Part shown: one piece after another, positions 25,659 through 33,916 of the stretch
Position numbering within the stretch: the first letter of the stretch is position 1
Layout: every line of letters begins with the position of its first letter
Assembly (NCBI GenBank): GCA_964653145.1
Contig: CAZZCG010000001.1
Location: 283,470-347,469 of the forward strand
Origin: Pseudocalidococcus sp964653145
GTDB lineage: Bacteria > Cyanobacteriota > Cyanobacteriia > Thermosynechococcales > Thermosynechococcaceae
Length of the DNA: 64,000 nucleotides
Reading direction: 5' to 3'
Translations under genes and position numbers: made by a program
The notes under the pieces: generated by a model
Seen by the model: only the letters and a program-made list of their open reading frames with translations
Databases searched by the model: none
What the model was told of the DNA's origin: nothing

Positions 25659-27917
25659 ATGCCGCTTCAAATTGACAAAAACTTAACAAAATATATTGTC
25701 TTTGCTGAGGACGATATTGTTGTTGCGCTCAAAAAAATTAGTGATAACAAAAGCCGAATTATTTTTTCTGTCAGTGAATCTGGAGTTTTAGAAGGTGTTT
25801 TAAGCGATGGAGACTTTCGCCGTTGGCTGGTCGAGCAACAAACTATTGATCTTAATCAACCTGTTTATCTAATCTCGAATAAAAATTTCAAATTTGCCTC
25901 TATTCACGACGCACCTGAAAAAATCCAAGCTCAGCTTTCCGACAAAATAGAATTTATCCCTCTACTCGATGAAACAGGCCATTTAGTCGCCATTGCCAGC
26001 CGGACACTTCGAGAAATCAGAATCGCTGACTTTATTCTTTCCGAGACTTCACCGACCTTTATTGTGGCGGAAGTTGGCAATAACCATAATGGCAGTTTAG
26101 ATAGAGCAAAAGCGTTAATTGATGCTGCTAAGCAGGCCGGAGCAGATTGTGCAAAGTTTCAACTACGTCATTTAGAGCAGTTATATTCTAATGCTGGCAA
26201 TGCTGAAGATAGTCGTGAAGATTTGGGGTCGCAATATACTCTAGATTTACTAAATCGTTTTCAGTTATCACCCGATGAATTATGCCAGGCCTTTGATTAC
26301 TGTAAAAAAAATAACATTATTCCCCTGTGTACGCCCTGGGATTTGAAAAGTTTAGATACCCTTGAAACCTATGGAATGTCAGCCTATAAAGTGGCTTCAG
26401 CAGATCTGACTAATCATGAATTGTTAAATGCTCTGATTGCTACGGGTAGGCCGTTAATATGTTCAACAGGAATGTCCACAGAAGCAGAAATCAAAGAATC
26501 CGTTAAACTCTTGCAAAAGTCCGGGGTTCCCCATATTCTACTGCACTGTAATTCCACCTACCCTACGCCTTTCAAAGATGTCAACTTAAACTATATTGAA
26601 CGTCTCAGAAAAATTAGCACTGGCCTGGTGGGCTATTCAGGGCATGAACGAGGAATTTATGTAGCCATTGCGGCCGTAGCTAAAGGTGCCAAGGTCATTG
26701 AAAAACATATCACCCTAGACAAATCCTTAGAAGGTAATGACCATAAAATTAGTTTACTTCCTGATGAATTTGCTCAATTAGTCACCGGAATCCGTCAAGT
26801 TGAAGAATCAATGGGACTTGGACTGGAGAGAACATTATCCCAAGGAGAACGGTTGAATCGGGAGATTCTAGCTAAAAGCTTAATAATTAACTGTAACCTC
26901 AAAAAAGGAGAGAAAATTCAAGCCAACATGATCGAAATTAAAAGCCCTGGCAAAGGATTACAACCAAACCGTAAACAGGAATTAATTGGAATAGTCGCAA
27001 ATAGGGACTATAAGCCAGGTGATTTTTTCTATCCAAGTGATTTAGTAGAAGAGAAAGCTAAACCAAGAAACTTTGAGTTTAATCGTCCCTGGGGCTTGCC
27101 AGTGCGTTATCACGATTTCAAAACATTAAAAGAAAAATCAAATCCTGATTTCTTAGAGTTTCATCTTAGTTATAAAGATATGGAATTAGATATTTCTCAT
27201 TACATTGATTCATCTTATGATCTAGATTTAATTGTTCATAGCCCAGACTTCTTTTCTGGCGACTTTATTCTAAACTTGGCAGCTAAAGAAAGGAAAGATC
27301 GCGATAGATCAATAAAAGAATTACAAAGAGTTATTGATATTACACGAAAGCTCAAACCTTTTTTTAATCGCGCCCAAAAACCACTAATAGTAGCAAGTCT
27401 TGGTGGTTTTACTCGCGATGGCTTTGTTTCACAATCCGAGAAGAAAATTTTATATGAGTTAGTTGCAGAAAGTTTGTCACAATTAGACAATGAAGGCATT
27501 GAAATTATACCTCAGACTTTACCACCCTTTCCTTGGTATTTTGGTGGACAATTGTATTTAAATCTATTTGTAACTCCAGAGGATATTATTGAATTTTGCC
27601 AAACCCAAGGCTATCGCATATGCTTAGACGTATCCCACTCCAAACTGGCCTGCAATTTTCATAAGCTTTCTTTTAGCGAGTTCATTGTGACTGTTGCGCC
27701 GTATATTGCTCATTTACATATTGCGGATGCTCAGGGATTGGATGGAGAAGGGTTGCAAATTCACGAGGGTGAAATTGATTTTCCGTTATTATTTAAACAA
27801 CTTAATGAACTAGCTCCCCATGCTTCCTTTATTCCCGAAATATGGCAAGGACATAAAGATCAGGGCCTGGGATTTTGGCAAAGCCTCAATCAAATAGAAA
27901 AATTTGTCAGCCAATAA
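25659..27917 (+). CDS. NeuB-type nonulosonic acid synthase fused to CBS, SAF and TIM-barrel domains
   Basis: Condenses phosphoenolpyruvate with an amino sugar to make a nine-carbon sialic-type acid. The protein is 752 residues, about twice a plain NeuB (roughly 350). Domains: CBS-like pair at 1-125 (VLSDGDFRRWL), NeuB barrel at about 135-385 (FIVAEVGNNHNGSL, CAKFQLR, STGMST, YSGHERG), and an antifreeze-like SAF domain at about 408-465. A second TIM barrel of the xylose-isomerase/AP-endonuclease-2 type spans about 472-752, with candidate metal ligands in VHSP, LDVSH, HLHIAD and PEIWQGH. The last domain may supply an epimerase/isomerase step; that is inference. The stop codon overlaps the next gene's ATG by one base. 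Confidence 0.88.
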   Translation: MPLQIDKNLTKYIVFAEDDIVVALKKISDNKSRIIFSVSESGVLEGVLSDGDFRRWLVEQQTIDLNQPVYLISNKNFKFASIHDAPEKIQAQLSDKIEFIPLLDETGHLVAIASRTLREIRIADFILSETSPTFIVAEVGNNHNGSLDRAKALIDAAKQAGADCAKFQLRHLEQLYSNAGNAEDSREDLGSQYTLDLLNRFQLSPDELCQAFDYCKKNNIIPLCTPWDLKSLDTLETYGMSAYKVASADLTNHELLNALIATGRPLICSTGMSTEAEIKESVKLLQKSGVPHILLHCNSTYPTPFKDVNLNYIERLRKISTGLVGYSGHERGIYVAIAAVAKGAKVIEKHITLDKSLEGNDHKISLLPDEFAQLVTGIRQVEESMGLGLERTLSQGERLNREILAKSLIINCNLKKGEKIQANMIEIKSPGKGLQPNRKQELIGIVANRDYKPGDFFYPSDLVEEKAKPRNFEFNRPWGLPVRYHDFKTLKEKSNPDFLEFHLSYKDMELDISHYIDSSYDLDLIVHSPDFFSGDFILNLAAKERKDRDRSIKELQRVIDITRKLKPFFNRAQKPLIVASLGGFTRDGFVSQSEKKILYELVAESLSQLDNEGIEIIPQTLPPFPWYFGGQLYLNLFVTPEDIIEFCQTQGYRICLDVSHSKLACNFHKLSFSEFIVTVAPYIAHLHIADAQGLDGEGLQIHEGEIDFPLLFKQLNELAPHASFIPEIWQGHKDQGLGFWQSLNQIEKFVSQ

Positions 27918-28915
27918 TGAAACATCTTTTCTATGTTCATAGTCATACGACAAAGCTAATCACGCAGTCAATCATTCAAGCAGAAAAATTAAATAAAAAT
28001 GATGTTATAGTTCTCCTAAATCGAGGCATACAAGGAATAGATAATCATATTTGCTTTGATTTCCCATTTTGTCATTATCCAGTCGAAAGTTTTCCATCTT
28101 ACCTTAAGTTCTGGAAAGGTAGAAACAAACTTAACTCACTCAACAGTTTTCTAAATAGTAAACTTATGGGAGATGAATATTTATTCTATGCGCCTCATTT
28201 AGGGCTAAAAATGTTTCAATTAATAGTGACAAGTTCAAAATGCAAAGGATATTGTTTTATTGAGGAGGGAAAACTATCGTTTAACAGGTTAGTAAAGAAA
28301 GAAATAAAAAAAGAAATATTTGATAAGTTCATTGACGTTCTTAATTACGGTAATAGAATATTTTGGGAGCAGACTTACTACACAAATAATTATAAAGTTG
28401 CATATAGGTTTTCTCATGCAGCATTTCCTAATTCACCAAGAGTAGAAAACATACAGCTGCAACTCACAAATAATAAAATTAGCAAAATAATTGAAAAAAA
28501 AGTTCTGATATTAGACCCAATTGTTGAAGCCGCAGTTATTAAAATTGAAGATTATCTCATCAGTATTTTAAGGCTCATTATTTTGCTCAAGAAGCAGAAT
28601 GAATCTCAGATATATTTTAAGTTTCATCCAGATCAGCAAATAGAAATATCTAAAAAAAGTATAATTGATTTATTCGATTCAATTGAATGCATGAAATTCA
28701 TTGAAATATCAAATGAGGATTCTCTAGAGGAAATAGCATATAGTTACAACTCCAAATGTAAATTTTACTCAATGGTCAGTTCTTCCTTATTTTATCTACG
28801 TTACTTTGGTAGTGAAACCTTCTCATTTCTGAACCTCTGTCCAAATCGTGAAGCTATCAATCGATATCTAGAAAAACAACCTAGTCCCTTTGTAGAAATT
28901 CTTCAGTTTGTTTAA
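27917..28915 (+). CDS. Putative bacterial sialyltransferase-like glycosyltransferase
   Basis: A 332-residue protein not recognised as a whole. It carries, in order, three short motifs described for bacterial sialyltransferases of CAZy families GT38/GT52/GT80: an E-E-G motif (FIEEGK, about residue 115), an H-P motif (KFHPDQ, about 236) and an S-S motif (MVSSSLF, about 288). Its ATG overlaps the stop of the NeuB-fusion gene by one base, and neuA is upstream, so transfer of a CMP-nonulosonic acid onto the island's glycan is plausible. The open frame extends upstream to 27875 inside neuB, but the ATG at 27917 is preferred. Strongly AT-rich. Confidence 0.6.
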   Translation: MKHLFYVHSHTTKLITQSIIQAEKLNKNDVIVLLNRGIQGIDNHICFDFPFCHYPVESFPSYLKFWKGRNKLNSLNSFLNSKLMGDEYLFYAPHLGLKMFQLIVTSSKCKGYCFIEEGKLSFNRLVKKEIKKEIFDKFIDVLNYGNRIFWEQTYYTNNYKVAYRFSHAAFPNSPRVENIQLQLTNNKISKIIEKKVLILDPIVEAAVIKIEDYLISILRLIILLKKQNESQIYFKFHPDQQIEISKKSIIDLFDSIECMKFIEISNEDSLEEIAYSYNSKCKFYSMVSSSLFYLRYFGSETFSFLNLCPNREAINRYLEKQPSPFVEILQFV

Positions 28916-28929
28916 TCTTATAAAGATAC

Positions 28930-30144
28930 ATGAAAAAAGCAATTTTATTTATTTCCCATGATGCTTCTCGAACAGGTGCGCCGATAGTCCTTTATAACTT
29001 TCTTAAATGGCTAAAAGTAAATACTCAGATTGATTTTTCTATTCTATTGGTGAAAGGAGGTGAATTAGAAGATAGTTTTTTGAAATTAGCACCCACCTTT
29101 TTACTCAATTGGGATGATATCGTGGCGATTCGAGAGCATCGACTCTCCTATCGAATTCTAAGAAAACTACGAGTAAATCAATCCCTTTGTTATCAAATCC
29201 TTAGGTGGTTAGGATTTCCAGATTATTGCTTAATGTCTGACTTATTAAAAAGACACTATCAACATCATGATATTTCTCTCATATATTCAAACACCGCAGT
29301 AAACGGATTGATCATAGATTCCTTGAAATCCTTCTTAAGCTGTCCTGTTATATCTCATATTCATGAATTAGAATTTGTCATAAATACATGTGCTAAAAAG
29401 GACTTTGATTTTGTCCTCAAACATACAGATCACTTTATTGTTTGTGCTGAGGTTGTCAAAAAAAATCTCATAAACAACTATGATGTTTTGGAAAATAAAA
29501 TATCTACTGTCTATGAATTTATTCCAGTATCGCACTCAATCCAAAAGTCAAATTTGATTCATCGCGAACTATATTTACCCGGAAATGCATTTATCGTTGG
29601 AGCATCTGGTACTATCTGTTGGCGGAAAGGGTCTGATTTATTTGTGCAACTTGCTAGAGCAGTCTTTAACCAAATACCTGATAGTTTAATTTATTTCATC
29701 TGGCTTGGAATGGACTCCTTAAATATGGTTCCTAAACTAAGATACGATCTTAAAAAACTAGGATTAGATAATAGAGTTTACTTTATTGGTGCTCGAGATA
29801 ACCCCATTGATTATTTTGCATCCTATGATGTTTTTGTTCTTTTATCCCGTGAAGATCCTTTTCCTTTAGTGTGTCTAGAAAATGCCAGTGTTGGTAATCC
29901 AATTATTTGCTTTGATCAATCAGGAGGAATCTCTGAATTTGTTGACTCTGACTGTGGCGTCGTAGTTCCCTATCTAAATATTCAGGCTGCTGCGGATGCT
30001 GTTGTTTCCCTACATAACTCCCCACAATTAAGATATGATTTAGGATTCCGAGGTTATATTAAGGTAAGAGAAAGCCACAGTATCCAACATCAAGCACATC
30101 AGATTACTGACTTAATTAGGAGAGTTTCCCATGGTGTACATTAG
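28930..30144 (+). CDS. Glycosyltransferase family 4
   Basis: A 404-residue GT-B fold retaining sugar transferase. The N-terminus (ILFISHDASRTGAPIVLYNFL) has the acceptor-domain opening typical of GT4. The C-terminal half has GTICWRKGSDLFVQLA and the E-x7-E region in REDPFPLVCLENASVGNP that binds the nucleotide sugar. Acceptor and donor cannot be predicted. It starts 14 bases after the sialyltransferase-like gene, so the same transcript is likely. Confidence 0.9.
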   Translation: MKKAILFISHDASRTGAPIVLYNFLKWLKVNTQIDFSILLVKGGELEDSFLKLAPTFLLNWDDIVAIREHRLSYRILRKLRVNQSLCYQILRWLGFPDYCLMSDLLKRHYQHHDISLIYSNTAVNGLIIDSLKSFLSCPVISHIHELEFVINTCAKKDFDFVLKHTDHFIVCAEVVKKNLINNYDVLENKISTVYEFIPVSHSIQKSNLIHRELYLPGNAFIVGASGTICWRKGSDLFVQLARAVFNQIPDSLIYFIWLGMDSLNMVPKLRYDLKKLGLDNRVYFIGARDNPIDYFASYDVFVLLSREDPFPLVCLENASVGNPIICFDQSGGISEFVDSDCGVVVPYLNIQAAADAVVSLHNSPQLRYDLGFRGYIKVRESHSIQHQAHQITDLIRRVSHGVH

Positions 30145-30332
30145 CTAATCATGAAAGTAAAATACAAATTGTCAAGTTCCTAAAAATTATATTCAAAATG
30201 ATTACCATCACGTCATACAATGTAATTTTTCTATACATCTAAATTTTGTTTGCTTTTTGCATTTGAATACATCCATAGAAAATTTAGTTACTCAAGTTTC
30301 AGTATATTCGATTCTGCGACTCGCTAATACTA

Positions 30333-31301
30333 ATGGAAAAGACTAATCAAACTTATAAGGTATGTGCGTACATTACAGCTTATGAAGATTGTGAGGCAGT
30401 TTTAGCATGTATTGCTGCAATTGAGTCTCAATCATACTCTATAGGCAAGATACTGATTATTGACAACTCTAGAGTTTCGGATTTAGAAAAAACTTTTGAA
30501 CACTCAAAAAACATTTTAGTTAATCATCATCCTGAAAATATTGGTATTGCTTCTGGTCTCAATATAGGCATATCTTGGGCCATAAGCGAGGGATATGATT
30601 TTATCTGGACATTTGATCAGGACAGTCAGCCTTCTTCAGAAACTCTAGAAATTTTACTAAACTACTTTTCTAAACTTGATAGTATTGATGAACCCATAGG
30701 TGTTATTGCGCCAGTTTCTATTGATCGTAAGTCAAATCAAGAATTGGAAGGCGCATTATTTGGGCAATATCGATTTATTCCAGTTTCAGCCTATCATAAC
30801 AAAAACCTTAGAGATTTTTATAAACAAGACTATTACGACTGTGACATTGTTATAACCTCCGGATCACTTATTAATCTGAAGGCGGCTGAAAATGTAGCAT
30901 TTCCTAATAAAGATTTATTTATTGATTCAGTTGATTGGGATTATTGCATGAAGTTCCGTGAGTCAGGTTATCGAGTTGTTGTTGTATCAAGTGCAATCAT
31001 GATTCACAACTTTGGTAGTTACATTAGTGAACATAAAAATTTAAATAATACAACTATACCTATTTATAATTATTCTTCTTTGCGTTATTATTATATTTCT
31101 CGTAATCATACTTATATTGAAACTAGGTTGGCTCATAAGCGTAATGCAGTTCTCCTATCTGTTCTATTTAGATGTAAGCAACTCATAAATAAAATAATAA
31201 AAATATTTCTATACGAAAATGATAAGAAGTTACTTAAGATCTGGGCTTGCATAACAGGCACAGTTGATGGTTTTTTTGGAAGACTTGGCAAGCACTACTA
31301 G
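30333..31301 (+). CDS. Glycosyltransferase family 2 (rhamnosyltransferase-like)
   Basis: A 322-residue GT-A fold inverting transferase. Evidence: ITAYEDCEAVLACIAAIESQ at the start, NIGIASGLNIGI near residue 70 and the DxD-type metal site WTFDQDSQPS near 91-100, a pattern common in rhamnosyltransferases. A C-terminal basic/hydrophobic tail may contact the membrane. It ends 15 bases before the IS1-family element, which therefore left it intact. Upstream is a 188-base AT-rich gap with no recognised gene. Confidence 0.88.
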   Translation: MEKTNQTYKVCAYITAYEDCEAVLACIAAIESQSYSIGKILIIDNSRVSDLEKTFEHSKNILVNHHPENIGIASGLNIGISWAISEGYDFIWTFDQDSQPSSETLEILLNYFSKLDSIDEPIGVIAPVSIDRKSNQELEGALFGQYRFIPVSAYHNKNLRDFYKQDYYDCDIVITSGSLINLKAAENVAFPNKDLFIDSVDWDYCMKFRESGYRVVVVSSAIMIHNFGSYISEHKNLNNTTIPIYNYSSLRYYYISRNHTYIETRLAHKRNAVLLSVLFRCKQLINKIIKIFLYENDKKLLKIWACITGTVDGFFGRLGKHY

Positions 31302-31308
31302 AGACTCA

Positions 31309-31316
31309 ACAATTAG
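31309..31316. repeat. IS target-site duplication, left copy
   Basis: AACAATTA, identical to 32160-32167 on the other side of the IS element, marking an 8-base duplication produced by insertion. Confidence 0.85.
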
Positions 31317-31338
31317 GTAGTGCCTTTTAGTAAAGGAC
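31317..31338 (+). repeat. IS1-family left inverted repeat
   Basis: Left terminal repeat, starting GGTAGTGCC and containing TTTAGTAAAGGA; it matches the reverse complement of 32138-32159 at about 18 of 22 positions. Confidence 0.85.
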
Positions 31339-31371
31339 AGATAAAATGGGGGAAGATTGTTTTTATAGCCT

Positions 31372-32115
31372 ATGTCAGATATCCCTCGTTTCCTACGTTG
31401 TCCAAACTGTAGCTCAGATGACATTGTCAAAAATGGGGCGAATCGTCGTGGGAAACAGAACTATAAATGCCGCGATTGTGGTCGCCAGTTTGTGGAGAAT
31501 CCCCAATGGAAACGACGAGACCTCGACACCACCGCAATCATTAACCGCTTGCTACTCGAGAAAATTCCATTAGCCGGTATTGCTCGTGCCCTCAAGGTGT
31601 CAGAGTCCTGGTTACAGGGATATGTCAACCAATACTATGCAACAGTGGCCCGCCACGCCCAGGTCATTCCCAAAGCTAAAGGAGCTTTAAGGATACAAAT
31701 TGACGAGTTATGGTCATTTGTTAATGACAAAGGCAACAAACAGTGGGTCTGGCTTGCTCTTGATGCCCATAGTCGAGAGATTGTCAGTTGTTATATTGGG
31801 TCTCGTGGACAGGAATCCGCTCCAGGATTATGGCAATCATTGCCAGGTGTGTATCGACAATGCGCCATGATTTACACCGACTCTTGGGAAGCCTACAGAT
31901 GTGTATTACCCAGTAAGCGACATTGTGCTGTGGGCAAGGAAACAGGCTTGACCAATTACATTGAACGGTTTAACAACACATTACGGCAACGCATATCACG
32001 CTTGGTCAGAAAGACCTTATCGTTCTCCAAGAAATTGGAGAATCACATCAGTGCGATTTGGAGTTTTATTCATGACTACAATGAACGGATTTATTTGCAC
32101 AAGACCGCAGGTTGA
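31372..32115 (+). CDS. IS1-family transposase (single-frame)
   Basis: A 247-residue DDE transposase. The N-terminal zinc finger has CPNC and CRDC (residues about 9-12 and 33-36), followed by a helix-turn-helix (ALKVSESWLQGYV). The catalytic residues fall in QIDELWSF, IYTDSWEAY and ETGLTNYIERFNNT. Classical IS1 produces InsA and InsB' by frameshifting, but here both halves lie in one continuous frame, as in many cyanobacterial and archaeal IS1 relatives. Confidence 0.95.
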   Translation: MSDIPRFLRCPNCSSDDIVKNGANRRGKQNYKCRDCGRQFVENPQWKRRDLDTTAIINRLLLEKIPLAGIARALKVSESWLQGYVNQYYATVARHAQVIPKAKGALRIQIDELWSFVNDKGNKQWVWLALDAHSREIVSCYIGSRGQESAPGLWQSLPGVYRQCAMIYTDSWEAYRCVLPSKRHCAVGKETGLTNYIERFNNTLRQRISRLVRKTLSFSKKLENHISAIWSFIHDYNERIYLHKTAG

Positions 32116-32137
32116 GACAGACGTTGTCTTTTCCTTA

Positions 32138-32159
32138 TCCTTTACTAAATAGGATTACC
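32138..32159 (-). repeat. IS1-family right inverted repeat
   Basis: Right terminal repeat, ending GGATTACC; it shares the 12-base TTTAGTAAAGGA core (as reverse complement) with the left end. Confidence 0.85.
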
Positions 32160-32167
32160 AACAATTA
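32160..32167. repeat. IS target-site duplication, right copy
   Basis: AACAATTA, identical to the copy at 31309-31316. It overlaps the final codon of the PhyH-type gene (stop at 32165-32167). Confidence 0.85.
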
Positions 32168-33043
32168 TTTGCGTGTAACGTTCTTCATTTTTTCTATTGC
32201 TCTTCTAGCCAGCTTTAAAAATTTTATTGAGTGTTTTTTAGGTGCAACAACTGTACAATCTGGACTGTTGTCATCTAACTTATTTTCGTGGATAAAATAC
32301 CATTTATTTTTCCACTTTTCACGATAGGGCATATCCTCGCGTTTAGATATTGCAGAATAATGAGCTATCAAAGCTTTTCGCTGTAATTGCGAATTTTTTG
32401 GCGATGTACCTCGATGAGCTAGGCGACCATGCCAAATTAGAACATCACCTTTATTGCCTAAAAACTGTTCTACTTTGGAGTTAGTACGCAAAATATAGTC
32501 TTCAAATGCTGGCACACAGACTTTTTCAGAAATAGTTGGCCAATCTGGTTTCAGAGTTTCTTCATGGTTCATAAAATTCCAAACTAATTCGCGTCTAAGG
32601 AGTGGCCACTTATGAGAACTTGGAACAAATTCAAAGGGCCCGGAATCTGGGTGAATAGTATCCAGTGCTATCCATGCAGCCGCATACCAAGAATTAACAA
32701 AGGGTGGATTGAGATAATCATCTTGATGCCAATTTCGAGTTGTTGAAACCCAGCCAGTTAAATTAAGGTGAAGTCCCATATCATCACCAATTAATGCTTT
32801 CATGACATCCATTAAAGGGGCATACAGACAAATATCTCTAATTTCCTTGTAGTACATATAAGGAGTTGGACAAGACCAGCCTCCTGGATTAGTAAGTTTT
32901 GAACGTAGCTCGCAGTACTGATCAATTAATTTATTCGGAATAAATTCATTTAGTATAACATAACCATTTCTTCGCCAGTCTAATTGAACCTCACTCAAGC
33001 TGCTTTCATCACAATCATGCCGATCCAACCATGGCAATGCCAT
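32165..33043 (-). CDS. Phytanoyl-CoA dioxygenase (PhyH) family oxygenase
   Basis: A 292-residue Fe(II)/2-oxoglutarate-dependent oxygenase. The iron-binding facial triad is visible: NWHQDDYLN (HxD) and, later, WHGRLAHRGTSP (distal His), followed by an Arg-containing segment that would bind 2-oxoglutarate. GPFEFVPSSHKW is characteristic. Bacterial members hydroxylate varied small molecules; in a polysaccharide island modification of a sugar or lipid is plausible but unproven. It is the only minus-strand gene in the core island and converges on the IS element. Confidence 0.82.
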   Translation of the reverse strand: MALPWLDRHDCDESSLSEVQLDWRRNGYVILNEFIPNKLIDQYCELRSKLTNPGGWSCPTPYMYYKEIRDICLYAPLMDVMKALIGDDMGLHLNLTGWVSTTRNWHQDDYLNPPFVNSWYAAAWIALDTIHPDSGPFEFVPSSHKWPLLRRELVWNFMNHEETLKPDWPTISEKVCVPAFEDYILRTNSKVEQFLGNKGDVLIWHGRLAHRGTSPKNSQLQRKALIAHYSAISKREDMPYREKWKNKWYFIHENKLDDNSPDCTVVAPKKHSIKFLKLARRAIEKMKNVTRK

Positions 33044-33306
33044 TTCATCTGGAACTTCAGAAATATCTTCAAACCGAGTAAAATTTTCCGACCTCAGATA
33101 TTACATAATCTGTACCTTGAATATTTCGTTAACTTTGTTTTTTTGTAATATTATACACAATAATTATCCTATTTATTATTTTTCGGATATTTTAAAGGCC
33201 CATCGATTTTCTTGTAGACTGTCTTCCAGTTATAGCCAAAAATAGAAAGAGGAATTTAGTTCTTTAAAAAATGTAAACCAATTCTAGCATTGTAAAATTT
33301 AGGTTT

Positions 33307-33495
33307 CTATTTAAGTAAATAGCCTAACAATACTGTTAACCGACTGACTAACTCTCGGTATTCTTGTCTTCCCAAAGCTTCTAACTCCTCTTTTAGATGC
33401 TGCCAATCTAGATAGAATAGGTTCTTTTCGGCTAAAGCCTTGGCCTGGATTTGTGTCCATGCGTAAAAATCTCGAGTATATAGTTCTTGAAACAT
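33307..33495 (-). pseudogene. Truncated DUF29 gene
   Basis: 62 codons corresponding to the N-terminal 40 percent of a DUF29 protein (ELYTRDFYAWTQIQAKALAE, then RQEYRELVSRLTVLLGYLLK). It stops exactly where the intact copy at 25217-25639 continues with WDYQ. No continuation was found downstream in any frame. It probably lost its 3' part by deletion; whether the short product is made is unknown. Confidence 0.75.
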
Positions 33496-33916
33496 CTTAG
33501 AATTCTCCTCCTTCGCTTTGCTAACCTTAGTTGATAGGTATCAATGGGTTTAGAGTTTTTTGTAATTACAAATTTAATTTAATTTCTTAAATTGTTTTTC
33601 CTTTCTTTGTGTTAAACGATCCATAGCTACTACACCCACTAAATTTTTACAACCCTTTTGAGTATTGATCCAGTCCCAAGGTATGGTGAATGTTTTCTTT
33701 GAGAACAATGCTATCTTCCAGATAAAGATATTGGAAACTGGGCAATCGTTTAGGCAAGTCCTGAGTATTTCTACTAGTGCCGTTCGATCGGCCTATCATC
33801 AAGGGCTGTATTGGGTTGCCTGGTCATCAGACATACCCCTGAACTGAAATGATGCTACGTTTCAACCCAGGCCTGGTCGTGGGATAACTTTCGGAATTAA
33901 TTCTGTCAAAGAATGT
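33496..33916. other. Intergenic at the right edge of the AT-rich island
   Basis: Some 420 bases without a supported gene. Composition moves from AT-rich on the left to native on the right. One exact CCAGGCCTGG lies at 33867-33876, which marks native sequence. A 60-codon plus-strand frame at 33665 has no recognisable content. Several short minus-strand frames look like decayed coding sequence but could not be assigned. Confidence 0.4.

Larger units (their letters stand above)
31317..32159 (+). mobile_element. Intact IS1-family insertion sequence (843 bp)
   Basis: A complete element bounded by imperfect inverted repeats (about 18 of 22 bases) that begin GGTA and share TTTAGTAAAGGA. It is flanked by a perfect 8-bp direct repeat AACAATTA. 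One open frame encodes the transposase. Target duplications of 8-9 bp are usual for IS1. It inserted between the ends of two convergent genes, the GT2 gene and the PhyH-type gene; the duplicated target includes the stop codon region of the latter. The intact frame and identical duplication suggest a recent event. Confidence 0.93.

Noticed and set aside
33169..33252. Minus-strand segment reading SIFGYNWKTVYKKIDGPL
   Set aside because: It looks like the tail of a protein but lacks a start and could not be assigned; too short to call.
33665..33847. Plus-strand open frame of 60 codons
   Set aside because: No recognisable domain, no ribosome-binding site and poor codon pattern; likely chance in a decayed region.
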